Positions 1 to 9,044 of a DNA stretch of 64,000 bases are shown piece after piece (position 1 is the stretch's first letter; every line of letters starts with the position of its first letter). A program made the translations under genes and the position numbers. The notes below the pieces were generated by a model. It ran no database searches. It saw only the letters and a list, made by a program, of their open reading frames with translations, and had not been told where the DNA came from. This DNA comes from a bacterium (GTDB lineage: Bacteria > Bacillota > Clostridia > Christensenellales > Aristaeellaceae): positions 78,336 through 142,335 of the forward strand of contig SFTH01000003.1 in assembly GCA_004563405.1 (NCBI GenBank). The letters are read 5' to 3'.

Positions 1-978
1 GCCGCTGTAGAACTCCACCTGGACGTCCTTCTTGCGGATGATCTCGCCCTCAAAGGCGGAGGCGAAGGCGACCGGAATGGGCAGCTCCTTGACCTTGATC
101 TTGATGCCGCGCAGCTCCAGGGATTTCTTCACGGTCAGGCTGTGGTCGGTGGAGACCTCCAGCGCGCCGGGAATGGCCAGATCGCCGATGTCCTGATCCA
201 CGATGACCGGGAAGCCCAGGGCGATGGCGCCCGCGCCGGCGGAGACCACGACCTTGTTCAGCGCCCCGAAGGTGTTTACAAAGGCAGGAACGCGCTCCTT
301 GGTGTACTTGAGCAGAGCCGACAGGTCGCCCGCGGCCACGCCGCCGAAGATCAGCGCCGCGCGGATGGCGACGGTGACGACGTGGATGACAGCCGTCACG
401 TCATGGCCCAGCGGCACCACGCGGAACTCCAGACCCATCTTCACGCCGCCCTCGACCGCCTGGTCGATCACGTCGCCCACCAGGAAGGTCAAAAGGCCCT
501 TGGACTGATAGTCCTTGACGACGTTGCACACGTCGGCGGGATTCTCCGCCTTGCCCAGAACGACAGCGACGCCGGGAATGTCGCCGGTGACCAGCGGCAC
601 GCCCAGGGAGCGGATGACCGGATCGGGAACAAAGCCGATGCCGCCCTCGTTCTCATAGGGGTTCGCGCCACCCGCAAATTTCAGGCCCTCGATGATCTCC
701 GCGCCCACGGCGGTGGCCAGGCCCGCGTTCAGCGCGTCGCCCAGCTCCGGCTTGTTGGAAATCAGGCTCTTGAGCACGCCCACGCAGGCGGGAAGGTCGC
801 CCAGCTTGGTTACCTTCACGCCGGTGGCGGCGTAGATGGTCGGGAAGAAATAGGCGGTATCCGGGAAAGCGATGGGGGCGTCTGCACCGTACTTGGCGAT
901 GGCGTCGTTGACTGCGCCTTCGGTGAGTCCGGCGACTGCGTTGGAACCGGCGAAAATCAGATCGGTTAAAGCGCTCAT
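1..978 (-). CDS. acsB: Acetyl-CoA synthase (CODH/ACS complex), N-terminal part, cut by window edge
   Basis: The first 326 residues of the acetyl-CoA synthase subunit of the CODH/ACS complex, which joins CO, a methyl group and CoA in the Wood-Ljungdahl pathway. I recognise the family from the N-terminal domain: FPDTAYF near residue 40, KLGDLPA, GFVPDPVIRSLG, a GDIPG segment, and AFEGEIIRKKD near residue 312. The A-cluster cysteines lie in the C-terminal half, outside the window, so catalytic competence cannot be judged. The ATG at 978 is preferred over the one at 984 because AAGGAG lies at a better distance. The N terminus is shorter than that of Moorella AcsB. It has its own sigma-A promoter. 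No other pathway gene is visible; partners may lie beyond the left edge. Confidence 0.88.
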   Translation of the reverse strand, partial: MSALTDLIFAGSNAVAGLTEGAVNDAIAKYGADAPIAFPDTAYFFPTIYAATGVKVTKLGDLPACVGVLKSLISNKPELGDALNAGLATAVGAEIIEGLKFAGGANPYENEGGIGFVPDPVIRSLGVPLVTGDIPGVAVVLGKAENPADVCNVVKDYQSKGLLTFLVGDVIDQAVEGGVKMGLEFRVVPLGHDVTAVIHVVTVAIRAALIFGGVAAGDLSALLKYTKERVPAFVNTFGALNKVVVSAGAGAIALGFPVIVDQDIGDLAIPGALEVSTDHSLTVKKSLELRGIKIKVKELPIPVAFASAFEGEIIRKKDVQVEFYSG

Positions 979-1054
979 TCTCATTATCTCCTTCGCATTG
1001 CAAATTGAACTCTGGATTGAAGTATCCCCCTCCGGGGCATATTTCACATTTAAC

Positions 1055-1083
1055 ATTATATTCCAATTGTGGCGAAATTTCAA
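1055..1083 (-). promoter_or_regulatory. Sigma-A promoter of acsB
   Basis: TTGAAA (1083-1078), a 17-base spacer and TATAAT (1060-1055), read on the minus strand. The leader to the ATG is about 70 bases and contains a short GC hairpin (about 1026-1039). Confidence 0.7.
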
Positions 1084-1394
1084 GGCCTGAATCGCCCATA
1101 AATGCACAAATGGACGCATTTTATGCTTTTTTTCGCGGCAACGCCAACGCAATGCGCGGGCGGGAGAGGCGATGCGGTCGGGGCTCCCGCGCCCGCGCAA
1201 GCCCGGAGTGGATGGTGATTATGCGGAGGCGCGACCTTCTGCTGTGCTGCGGGCCGAGGCAGCGCCCTGCGAACCTCCAACGGGAAACGTCGTAGGAGGG
1301 GCGAGCGCTTCCGGGTCCGTGCGTCCTCCCGGAAGAAAATGGTCAAAGCGCAACAAAAAGTTCTTTCGCTTGTCAAAATCCGGGCGCGCAGACG
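1084..1394. other. Intergenic stretch with no gene seen
   Basis: About 300 bases between the divergent acsB promoter and the promoter of the DUF4317 gene. Short open frames here have no recognisable product or ribosome-binding site. An 8-base inverted repeat CTTCCGGG/CCCGGAAG (1308-1335) is the only structure noticed. No riboswitch was recognised. Confidence 0.5.
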
Positions 1395-1403
1395 TGATAT
1401 AAT
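1395..1403 (+). promoter_or_regulatory. Extended -10 promoter of the DUF4317 gene
   Basis: TGATATAAT fits an extended -10 element. TTGTCA at 1370 is 22 bases upstream, too far to be a normal -35. The start codon is about 40 bases downstream. Confidence 0.45.
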
Positions 1404-1443
1404 GAGAAACGGCGTTTGCCAATCCCGAATGACGAGGTAAGCC

Positions 1444-2613
1444 ATGAACAGACAGGATATTTCAGAAATTCGCCGCAGGCTCAATCCCGATAAAAACAGC
1501 ATTGACTGCATCCGCGGCTGCTATGTGGATGAAAAGGGAGACATCATCTCTGCGTTCAGCCACTCACTTTTGACGCTGCCCCAGGAGGAGGCGGAGAAGT
1601 ATCTTGCGATCTTCCGGCGCGCGCTCTCCGGGCTGCCGGGCAGAAACCTAGTGGAGATTCCCTTCCGCCCCGATCAGGTGATGGACGGGGAGGAGCACCG
1701 CCTGTTGACTGCGCTCAACAGGACCGCTCTGAAGGTAGATCAGGCGGTGGAGAGGTTCTTTCAGAAGATCATCGACGCGCTGGAGCTGGAGGGAAACTAT
1801 CTCATTCTCCTGATGCACGACGCGTACGACGTGCCCTTCCGCGCGAAGGACGAATTCAAGGTGGACGACGCCTCGGAGGAGGTGTTTCAGTACATCGTCT
1901 GCGCGGTCTGTCCGGTGAAGCAGACGCGTCCGGCGTTGTGCTACTGTGCCGAGGATCGCGGCTTCCACGACCGGGATCTGGACTGGGTCGTCTCCGTGCC
2001 GGAGCTGGGGTTCATGTTCCCTGCCTATGAGGATCGCGCCGCAAACATCTACAGCGCCCTGTACTTCACCCGGGATGCGGCAGAGAGCCACGATGAGTTC
2101 GTGGACGCCGTCTTCGGCAGCAGCGCGCCCATGCCCGCGGCCGCCCAGAAGGAGGCCTTTGAGGCGCTTCTGGGGGACGCGCTGGAGGAGGATTGCAGCC
2201 TCGAGGTGGTGCAGACCGTGCACGAACAGCTCCGGGATCGGATTGAGGAGCGCAAGGGAGACCGCACCGCAGAACCGGCCACCGTCTCCAAGCGGGAGGT
2301 CAGATCCATACTGGAGTCCTGCGGCGTATCCGACGCGCACGTTGCCGCCTTCGAAGAGAAGTACGACGAGGAATTTGGCCCGGCGGTGGATCTCTCCGCC
2401 CAGAACATCGTGAATGTGAAGCAGTTTGAGCTGCGCACGCCGGACGTGATGATCCGCGTGAATCCCGAGCGCAGCGATCTGGTGCAGACCCGCATGATCG
2501 ATGGCTCCCGCTACATCCTGATCCGTGCCGACGAGGGAGTGGAGGTCAACGGCGTGAACATCTCCATTGGCGACCTCGGCGAGGATATTTCCGAAGACGC
2601 AGCGCCATTCTGA
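1444..2613 (+). CDS. DUF4317 family protein
   Basis: A 389-residue soluble protein of the DUF4317 family, common in Clostridia and of unknown function. The opening residues (NRQDISEIRRRLNPDK) and the phrases IRGCYVDEKG and LMHDAYDVPF match my memory of the family. The length is typical. There is no signal peptide, membrane segment or catalytic signature. The C-terminal third (from about residue 280) may be a separate small domain. The gene stands alone between its own promoter and a stem-loop, so context gives no clue to its role. Confidence 0.75.
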   Translation: MNRQDISEIRRRLNPDKNSIDCIRGCYVDEKGDIISAFSHSLLTLPQEEAEKYLAIFRRALSGLPGRNLVEIPFRPDQVMDGEEHRLLTALNRTALKVDQAVERFFQKIIDALELEGNYLILLMHDAYDVPFRAKDEFKVDDASEEVFQYIVCAVCPVKQTRPALCYCAEDRGFHDRDLDWVVSVPELGFMFPAYEDRAANIYSALYFTRDAAESHDEFVDAVFGSSAPMPAAAQKEAFEALLGDALEEDCSLEVVQTVHEQLRDRIEERKGDRTAEPATVSKREVRSILESCGVSDAHVAAFEEKYDEEFGPAVDLSAQNIVNVKQFELRTPDVMIRVNPERSDLVQTRMIDGSRYILIRADEGVEVNGVNISIGDLGEDISEDAAPF

Positions 2614-2672
2614 GGCGAACCGGTGCAAGAATCCAAAGCGCCCAGGGGCAACGGACGCCTTGGGCTCTGCGA

Positions 2673-2720
2673 CAACCGCACCCGCACCCATCAGACGGGC
2701 GCGGGTGCGGTTGCACATTT
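2673..2720 (+). terminator. Stem-loop after the DUF4317 gene
   Basis: A 13-base perfect inverted repeat (2673-2685 with 2701-2713) and a 15-base loop, followed by CACATTT rather than a clean T run. It lies 60 bases after the stop codon. Confidence 0.5.
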
Positions 2721-2745
2721 CCATATGCTGAAATTGACTCGAGGC

Positions 2746-2798
2746 GCAAAGCGCGCGCAGTGGAGACGGAATCCGTCTTTGGGCTGTGCGCGCTTTGC
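2746..2798. terminator. Large stem-loop between convergent genes
   Basis: GCAAAGCGCGC (2746) pairs with its complement ending at 2798, and an inner GACGG/CCGTC stem stacks inside. It sits between the ends of two convergent genes and could serve either strand. Confidence 0.45.
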
Positions 2799-2867
2799 AT
2801 TGAAACCGATAGCTCCTTCTGCGAGGGGGGAGAAGTGCCGGGAGGCGGGCTGCCGCCCGACGCAGCT

Positions 2868-3872
2868 TCACTTGGTGATGGTGCCGTCCAGATCCCAGAG
2901 ATCCTCCCAGTGGGTCGCGCCCGGCCACAGGAACACCTGGCCCTTGACCAGGCGGCAGTTGCGGTCCAGCGTGGACATGACCTTCATCTCCGCATCGCTC
3001 AGGGGATCGGCGGTGACGCAGGCGAGATTGCTGACGTAATTCTTTTCCTTGACGGAGAACGGGATCACAATCTGGCCGCGCTGTACGCCCCACTTGAGGC
3101 ATACGGCGGAGGGATGAATGCCGTGGGCCTGGGCAATCTGCACGACCTCGGGCATCTCCATATCCGCCACGTCGTCGGGCGTGCGGTCGCGCTCGGGGCG
3201 CTTGGGGGAGCCGAGGGGGCAGAAGCCGATCACCTGAATGCCCCGCTGCATGCAGTAATCGAAGAGCTCCTGCTGCTGGAAACTGGGATGCAGCTCCATT
3301 TCGATCATCGCCGGTTGGATGCGGCAGAGCGGCAGCACGGCCTCCAGCTTCGGAATGGTCATGTTCGACATGCCGATGCGCTTGGTCAGCCCCATATCCA
3401 CCAGGCGCTCCAGCTGACGCCAGGTCGCCATGAAGCGCTCCACGGTGAAGGGCTTGGAGTCGGGATTGCGGCTGTCGCCGTCGCAGCCCGGCGCATGGTA
3501 GTTCGGGAAGGGCCAGTGCAGGAAGTAGATGTCAAGGCAGTCCAGGTTCAGATCCTTCAGCGTCCTGGCGCAGGAGAGCAGGACGTCGCCCCTGCCGTGC
3601 ATGTCGTTCCAGACCTTGGAAGTGATGAACATTTCATCACGGGTGACGACGCCCTCCTCAAAGAGGCGGGTAAAGACTTCGCCGATTTCGGCTTCGTTTC
3701 CGTAGACGCTTGCGCAGTCGATGAAGCGGTAGCCGTTGCGGATGGCGCCCTCGACTGCGGCGCTTACGACGTCGCTCGTGTAGTTGTCAGAGGCGAACGT
3801 GCCGATTCCAACGGCGGGAACGAGCGCGCCGTCGGCCAGACGGACCTTTGGCACCAGATTCGGATCAACCAT
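2868..3872 (-). CDS. Aldo/keto reductase
   Basis: A 334-residue NAD(P)H-dependent carbonyl reductase of the aldo/keto reductase superfamily. The catalytic tetrad is readable: Asp52 and Tyr57 in FIDCASVYG, Lys86 in ITSKVW and His119 in FLHWPF. The ATG at 3872 follows AAAGGAG by nine bases; an in-frame upstream ATG at 3953 has no ribosome-binding site. The gene lies 164 bases downstream of a sugar-binding protein gene on the same strand, so a role in reducing or oxidising the imported sugar is inferred. Substrate is not predictable from sequence. Confidence 0.88.
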   Translation of the reverse strand: MVDPNLVPKVRLADGALVPAVGIGTFASDNYTSDVVSAAVEGAIRNGYRFIDCASVYGNEAEIGEVFTRLFEEGVVTRDEMFITSKVWNDMHGRGDVLLSCARTLKDLNLDCLDIYFLHWPFPNYHAPGCDGDSRNPDSKPFTVERFMATWRQLERLVDMGLTKRIGMSNMTIPKLEAVLPLCRIQPAMIEMELHPSFQQQELFDYCMQRGIQVIGFCPLGSPKRPERDRTPDDVADMEMPEVVQIAQAHGIHPSAVCLKWGVQRGQIVIPFSVKEKNYVSNLACVTADPLSDAEMKVMSTLDRNCRLVKGQVFLWPGATHWEDLWDLDGTITK

Positions 3873-3940
3873 GGTGAACAGCTCCTTTATGCAATAATTG
3901 TCTTCGGATTCGTTCCACAGATCGGATTCCGATACAGAAG

Positions 3941-3967
3941 AACGGCTGCGCAATCAGCGCAGCCGTT
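3941..3967 (-). terminator. Stem-loop after the sugar-binding protein gene
   Basis: An 11-base perfect stem AACGGCTGCGC/GCGCAGCCGTT with a 5-base loop, but no U tract on either side. It may protect or partly terminate the very abundant mRNA class expected for a binding protein. Confidence 0.5.
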
Positions 3968-4036
3968 TGAAAATCGACGCGGACGTCCGCGGTGTACCTC
4001 GTTATCCGCGCTCAAACTGTACCGTCTCGTCAGAGA

Positions 4037-5077
4037 TTAGTTGTACAGGTTGACGGCGATATCCTCGTCGTTCATGTTCTCAGCGGTGTACCACTGGCAG
4101 CCGGTGTCAACGTCGGCAACGGTTTCACCGTTGGCAGCGGCAACGCACAGCTCGACGACGGCAGCGCCCATCGCGAAGGGAGCCTGAGTGATCGCGCCCA
4201 GCATCACGCCATCAGCAACAGCAGCCTTGATCACAGCGCCGGAGTCGAAGCCAGCAGCGATGACGTCGGTCTCGCCGGTGCCGCAAACCTGCAGGTTCTC
4301 GTTGGCGGAGATGATCGCCTCAGCAGAGTGCTGGTTGGAGCCGTAGATGGCGATGGTGTCTTCCTTGGACAGCAGGGTGTTGCAGTCGATCAGGGACAGC
4401 TCGGAGGTAACCTGAGCGGGAACCAGGGTCTCGATGACGACCTTCGCGGCATCGTCGGAGGTGCAGGTGGCATGCTCGCAGTAGAAGGTGTCGCCTTCCA
4501 GCTTCACGGAGCCGCACAGCTCGGCCATCTTGTCGATGAAGCCCAGGCCGCGCAGGGTCACGGACTCGGAAACGTTGTCCTGAGCGGACACGCCGATGCG
4601 GACGGTGCCTTCAGCAGCCTCGATGCGGCCAGCGATGGCTTCGTAGACCTTCTCAGCGGCCATGGCGCCAGCGGCGTAGTTGTCGGTGGCAGCATTGGCC
4701 AGGATGGAGCCTTCGGGAGCGCCCGGAACACCGGAGTCGAAGCCGATGATCGGGATGCCCTTGCTCTGAGCGTCAGCGATGGCGTCCAGGCAGGTCTCGG
4801 TGGACAGAGCGGCGAGGCCGATGGCGGACGGAGCGGCGTCGATGGCAGCCTTCAGCTGCTCCAGCTGCTCAGCATACTCGGACTCAGAAGCGGGGCCAAC
4901 AAAGTTGACGGTCACGCCCAGTTCCTCAGCCTTGGCTTCGGCGCCCTTCTTAACGGCCTGCCAATACTCATGCTGGAAGCCCTTGGAAACGATTTCGATG
5001 TGCTCGCCTTCGGCGAAAGCAGCGGTCATGCCGACGACCATCAGCATAGCGAGTACGAGAGCCAGGATCTTCTTCAT
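4037..5077 (-). CDS. Sugar-binding protein of an ABC importer (RbsB-like)
   Basis: A 346-residue periplasmic-binding-protein type I fold. It has a Sec signal peptide (MKKI, hydrophobic core, AFA-EG cleavage) and no lipobox cysteine. The segments EYWQAVKKGAEAKAEELGV, GIPIIGFDSG and AAGFDSG are typical of the ribose/galactose-binding family. The ATG at 5077 follows AAGGAGG. It is transcribed from its own strong promoter although it lies at the distal end of the importer gene set, which would allow excess binding protein over membrane parts. The ligand is probably a pentose, hexose or polyol. No thin motif allows a finer call. Confidence 0.87.
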   Translation of the reverse strand: MKKILALVLAMLMVVGMTAAFAEGEHIEIVSKGFQHEYWQAVKKGAEAKAEELGVTVNFVGPASESEYAEQLEQLKAAIDAAPSAIGLAALSTETCLDAIADAQSKGIPIIGFDSGVPGAPEGSILANAATDNYAAGAMAAEKVYEAIAGRIEAAEGTVRIGVSAQDNVSESVTLRGLGFIDKMAELCGSVKLEGDTFYCEHATCTSDDAAKVVIETLVPAQVTSELSLIDCNTLLSKEDTIAIYGSNQHSAEAIISANENLQVCGTGETDVIAAGFDSGAVIKAAVADGVMLGAITQAPFAMGAAVVELCVAAANGETVADVDTGCQWYTAENMNDEDIAVNLYN

Positions 5078-5149
5078 TGAGAGTTCCTCCTTGAAAAGTG
5101 ATTTATGTTTACCGCGCCTTGCGGTAATCATTGTTTGGGTACGGTTAAT

Positions 5150-5178
5150 ATTATACGCGCAATCCTGTTTCGAGTCAA
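5150..5178 (-). promoter_or_regulatory. Sigma-A promoter of the sugar-binding protein gene
   Basis: TTGACT (5178-5173), a 17-base spacer, TATAAT (5155-5150). The leader carries a hairpin TTACCGC/GCGGTAA at 5109-5127. Confidence 0.8.
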
Positions 5179-5228
5179 CTATTTTTAGCGGGAAAACGTG
5201 CAAATCATCAACCGAATGTGTAACAAAA

Positions 5229-6230
5229 TTACGATTTCTTGCGGTTCTTGATAACGTCGAACCAGATGGCCGCGATCAGGATCACGCCGGTGATGACGTG
5301 CTGCCAGTCGCCGGTGAGGCCGATCTTCGGCAGGCCGTTTTTCAGAAGCGCCAGGATCAGAACGCCGATCATCGAACCGATGATGCTGCCCGAGCCGCCT
5401 GTCATGGACGTGCCGCCGATGATTGCGCCGCCGATGGCGTCCAGTTCAAGGCCCAGACCGGACGAAGCCGTGATGGAGGAGGCGTTGCTCGCGGCAAAGG
5501 CGATGCCTGCAATGCCCGCGAACAGGCCGGAGATGACGTAGGCCAGCATCTGATACTTCACGACGTTCACGCCGGAGAGGCGCGCGGCCTCCTTATTGGA
5601 GCCGATGGCGATGATGTAGCGGCCCACGCGGGTCTTGTTCAGGATGATGGACATGATGATGATGGCGACCAGCACAACGATCAGACCGGTGGGTATGGGC
5701 GTTTTTTTGCCGAGGGCATTGGGCATCATGTACTTGAAGATGTTACGGAACCAGCCCTCCTCAGAGGCGCGGGCTGGCCAGGAGATGGACGCGCCGCCGC
5801 AGGCGACCGAGCTGAGACCACGGGTGATGAGCATGGTGCACAGGGTCGCGATGAAGGCGGGCAGGTTCATGATGGAGACCATCACGCCGTTGAGTGCGCC
5901 GAACAGCAGACCCAGTATGAGGGCGACGATCATGCCGACCCAGACCGGGCAGCCGAAGTCCTTGACCAGCATGCCGGCGATCATGGCGTAGCAGACCATG
6001 CCGGTACCGACGGACAGGTCGTTGCCGCCGGAGATCAGGCAGAAGGTGACGCCGATGGACATGAACGCGAAGTAATAGAAGGAGTCAAGCAGCGTGACTA
6101 TGGTCGTATACTGACGGAATTCCTTGCTCGCGATGCTGAATACCGCAGCCAGCACGATTGCGACAGCCAGAACAACGATTCGCTGAAGATCAAACTTGCG
6201 GGTGCGCCCGCTCTTATTTAATGTTTGCAT
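5229..6230 (-). CDS. Sugar ABC importer permease (RbsC family), second copy
   Basis: A 333-residue integral membrane protein with about eight to ten hydrophobic helices. The RbsC-family landmarks are present: SGGNDLSVGTG near the start, GVMVSIMNLPAFIATL, the cytoplasmic loop IAIGSNKEAARLSGV that contacts the ATPase, and GGTSMTGGSG near the C terminus. The ATG at 6230 follows AGGAGG. It is the third gene of the ATPase-permease-permease operon, 26 bases after its paralogue, and probably forms a heterodimer with it. Confidence 0.9.
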   Translation of the reverse strand: MQTLNKSGRTRKFDLQRIVVLAVAIVLAAVFSIASKEFRQYTTIVTLLDSFYYFAFMSIGVTFCLISGGNDLSVGTGMVCYAMIAGMLVKDFGCPVWVGMIVALILGLLFGALNGVMVSIMNLPAFIATLCTMLITRGLSSVACGGASISWPARASEEGWFRNIFKYMMPNALGKKTPIPTGLIVVLVAIIIMSIILNKTRVGRYIIAIGSNKEAARLSGVNVVKYQMLAYVISGLFAGIAGIAFAASNASSITASSGLGLELDAIGGAIIGGTSMTGGSGSIIGSMIGVLILALLKNGLPKIGLTGDWQHVITGVILIAAIWFDVIKNRKKS

Positions 6231-6256
6231 ATTCTGTCCTCCTGTTCCTCTAGTTG

Positions 6257-7219
6257 TCACTTTTTGCGTGCGCGGCTGCGAATGTCCGCGAATACGCACA
6301 GCGCCACGATGACGCCGGTGATGATGTACTGCCAGTCGGGGCTGAACTTCATGGCGGTGATGCCGACGCGCAGCATGGAGATGATGAAGATGCCGATCAG
6401 GCTGCCGGCGATGGAGGCCGTGCCGCCCGCCATGGACGTGCCGCCCATGACGCAGGCCGCGATGGCGTTGTTGTTGAACACGTCGCCCTGACCGGCCGCG
6501 AACTTGGTGATCGCGCCCGCGTACATGATGGCGGCGACGCCGGCCAGCAGGCCGCAGAAGACATAGGCCAGCGCCTCCCACTTGCGGGTGTCCACGCCGG
6601 AGAGGCGAACCGCCTCGCGGTTGGAGCCGATGCAGAGGATGTAGCGGCCGATGCGGGTCTTGTTCAGCACGATGGAGCAGACGATGGCGGTGACCAGAAG
6701 AATGATCAGGCCGACCGGAACGCCGTTGCTCGTTACCAGATTGCGGTACCAGTCGTTTTCAGCGCCGCTGGAGGGCCAGCTGACGCCGGCGGAGTTGGTC
6801 GCCAACAGGCCGATGCCCTTGGCGATGCGCATGGAAGCCATGGAGGAGATGAAGGAGGGGAGCTTCATGTAGGCGACCATTACGCCGTTGGCAATGCCGA
6901 AGGCGAGGCCGACCAGAATGGTGATGAGCAGCGCCGTCCACAGCGGCCAGCCGTGAACCACAAGGAGCTGTCCACCGACCAGGCCCGAGCAGAACATCAC
7001 CGGGCCGATGGAGAAGTCGATGCCGCCGGTGGCGATGACGAAGGTGACGCCCAGCGCCAGGAAGCCCATGAAGTCCACCGTGTTGAGTACGTTGCCCATG
7101 TCCAGAGGACGGCCGCTGACCACGGAGAACAGGAAGTACAATAGAACCATGATTACAACCAGCACGATGCGGTTGAATCCCAATTTCTTGACAATTGGTA
7201 AATTCTTGAATTTTTCCAT
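6257..7219 (-). CDS. Sugar ABC importer permease (RbsC family), first copy
   Basis: A 320-residue membrane protein homologous to the next gene. It shows TGGIDFSIGPV, GVMVAYMKLPSFISSMASM, CIGSNREAVRLSGV and GGTSMAGGTAS in the family order. The ATG at 7219 has a weak Shine-Dalgarno (GAGGG). It starts 13 bases after the ATPase stop, so translation is probably coupled. Two different permeases per importer is the usual arrangement when the pore is a heterodimer. Confidence 0.9.
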   Translation of the reverse strand: MEKFKNLPIVKKLGFNRIVLVVIMVLLYFLFSVVSGRPLDMGNVLNTVDFMGFLALGVTFVIATGGIDFSIGPVMFCSGLVGGQLLVVHGWPLWTALLITILVGLAFGIANGVMVAYMKLPSFISSMASMRIAKGIGLLATNSAGVSWPSSGAENDWYRNLVTSNGVPVGLIILLVTAIVCSIVLNKTRIGRYILCIGSNREAVRLSGVDTRKWEALAYVFCGLLAGVAAIMYAGAITKFAAGQGDVFNNNAIAACVMGGTSMAGGTASIAGSLIGIFIISMLRVGITAMKFSPDWQYIITGVIVALCVFADIRSRARKK

Positions 7220-7232
7220 AATTACCCTCCTG

Positions 7233-8723
7233 TCAACGCAGCGTCGCGGCGTGCATAATGTTTTCCTGGGTAGCGGCGGCAATGTCGATCTCAGCGGTCT
7301 TCTTGCCCTCGCACATGACCACGATGCGGTCGCTCATGCGCAGAATCTCCGTCATTTCGGAGGAGATCATGATGATGGATTTGCCCTGCGCGACCAGTTC
7401 GTTCATCAGATGGTAGATTTCGCTCTTCGCGCCGACGTCAATGCCGCGGGTGGGTTCGTCAAAGATCAGGATGTCGCAGTCCTTGACCAGCCACTTGGCC
7501 AGAACGACCTTCTGCTGGTTGCCGCCGGACAGGTTGACGACGAGCTGATCGGTGCTGGGCGTCTTTGTATTGAGGCGCTTGATGTAATCCTGCGTCGCGT
7601 TCTCTTCCTTCTTCTTGTCGATGAAGATGCCCTTGACGAAGTTCTTCAGGTGCGCCATGGTGGAGTTTTCTGCCACGCTCTTGTCCACGACGATGCCGTA
7701 GCGCTTTCTGTCCTCGGACAGATAGCCGATGCCCAGCGCGACCGCGTCCTTCGGGCTCCTGATGTCGACCTTCTTGCCGTTGACGTAGATGTCGCCGCTC
7801 TCCTTGGGATCCGCGCCGAAGAGCGCGCGGGCGGTCTCGGTGCGTCCCGCGCCCATCAGGCCGGAGAAGCCCAGAATCTCGCCCTTGTGCAGCTCGAAGC
7901 TCACGTCCTGCACCATCTTGCCCGCGTTCAGGTGTTCCACCTTCAGAACCACGGGTGCGTCCGGCGCAACCATGCTCTGGGTCTTGGGATCCTCGTAGAT
8001 CACGCGGCCCACCATCATGTTGATGATGTCGTCCTTGGTGCAGTCCTTGGTGATCAGCGTGCCGACGTAGCCGCCGTCGCGCATGACGGTGACGCGGTCG
8101 GTGATGACCTTGATCTCATCCATGCGGTGAGAGATGTAAACGATGCCCAGCTGCTGGTCGCGCAGGTCGCGGATGATCTTGAACAGCTCGTCGATCTCGG
8201 CCTCCGTCAGGGCGGCGGAGGGCTCGTCGAAGATGATGACCTTCGCCTTGTGGGAAATGGCCTTGGCAATTTCGCACATCTGCTGCTTGCCGACGGTCAG
8301 ATTGCCCATCTTCTCGGTGGGGTCGATGTTGATGCCCAGCTGATCAAAGAGCTTTTTGGATTCCGCGTTCATCTTGGCGTCGTCAATCATGGCGCCCTTC
8401 ATGAACTCGCGGCCGATAAAGATGTTCTGCGCGACGGTGAGGTGGTTCATCATGTTCAACTCCTGGTGAACGATGACGATGCCCGCCTCCTGCGCCTCCT
8501 TGGGGTTGTGGAACTCGACTTCCTTGCCTTCGTAGGTGATGGTTCCGGAATCCTTGGTGTAGATGCCCGTGAGCACCTTCATCAACGTGGATTTTCCGGC
8601 GCCGTTTTCTCCCATCAGGGCATGAACTTCGCCCTTGCGAACCTCAAGGTCGACGTGATCGAGAGCGTGTACGCCGGGGAAGGACTTATCGATGCCCTTC
8701 ATCGTCAGAATGGTTTCTCCCAT
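7233..8723 (-). CDS. Sugar ABC importer ATPase with two nucleotide-binding domains (RbsA/MglA family)
   Basis: A 496-residue tandem ATPase energising the two permeases. The first domain has a canonical Walker A (GENGAGKST), Walker B (VIIFDEPSAAL) and a divergent signature (NLTVGKQQ). The second has a degenerate Walker A (GLMGAGRTE) but a good signature (LSGGNQQK) and Walker B (LIFDEPTRGID). This asymmetry is normal for RbsA/XylG proteins and the length is normal. The ATG at 8723 follows AGAGG. It leads the importer operon behind a near-consensus promoter. Confidence 0.93.
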   Translation of the reverse strand: MGETILTMKGIDKSFPGVHALDHVDLEVRKGEVHALMGENGAGKSTLMKVLTGIYTKDSGTITYEGKEVEFHNPKEAQEAGIVIVHQELNMMNHLTVAQNIFIGREFMKGAMIDDAKMNAESKKLFDQLGINIDPTEKMGNLTVGKQQMCEIAKAISHKAKVIIFDEPSAALTEAEIDELFKIIRDLRDQQLGIVYISHRMDEIKVITDRVTVMRDGGYVGTLITKDCTKDDIINMMVGRVIYEDPKTQSMVAPDAPVVLKVEHLNAGKMVQDVSFELHKGEILGFSGLMGAGRTETARALFGADPKESGDIYVNGKKVDIRSPKDAVALGIGYLSEDRKRYGIVVDKSVAENSTMAHLKNFVKGIFIDKKKEENATQDYIKRLNTKTPSTDQLVVNLSGGNQQKVVLAKWLVKDCDILIFDEPTRGIDVGAKSEIYHLMNELVAQGKSIIMISSEMTEILRMSDRIVVMCEGKKTAEIDIAAATQENIMHAATLR

Positions 8724-8810
8724 ACGGCTTACCTCTTTCAATATCTTTTCAGTTCGACACTTCCTGACAGCCGAAAGACCCATCACCAGTATTGTCAAAC
8801 TATAACCATT

Positions 8811-8839
8811 ATTCTATCTGTTGTTCGAGTTTTTGTCAA
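8811..8839 (-). promoter_or_regulatory. Sigma-A promoter of the sugar importer operon
   Basis: TTGACA (8839-8834), a 17-base spacer, TAGAAT (8816-8811). A second TTGACA (8798-8793) lies in the leader without a matching -10. Confidence 0.75.
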
Positions 8840-8982
8840 CTGGACATTACGATTTTTCCCAAAAAACTAAATAATCGGGCATAATACTATGAATATAATA
8901 CAATTTTTGAGCGACGATTCAAAAGCGTTTCAAAACATGCGTCCCCGTGGAAATGTGCGCCGGAAGAAGCAAAACACAAGGA

Positions 8983-9028
8983 CAGGGCCGCCTCAGGCGG
9001 ACGGAGCGTCCGCGCGGAAGCAGCCCTG
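8983..9028 (-). terminator. Branched stem-loop after the alcohol dehydrogenase gene
   Basis: CAGGGC (8983) pairs with GCCCTG (9023), enclosing a GCGGAC/GTCCGC hairpin (8997-9013). No U tract follows. Confidence 0.45.
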
Positions 9029-9044
9029 AAATTGGCACCGGTGC

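Noticed and set aside
142..969. Long plus-strand open frame opposite acsB
   Set aside because: The minus strand encodes a recognisable protein; the plus frame is a GC-rich shadow with His/Gly/Asp-rich composition.
7008..8870. Plus-strand open frame of 620 codons opposite the sugar ATPase
   Set aside because: The minus strand carries complete ABC ATPase motifs; the plus frame is Val/Asp/His-rich without any domain.
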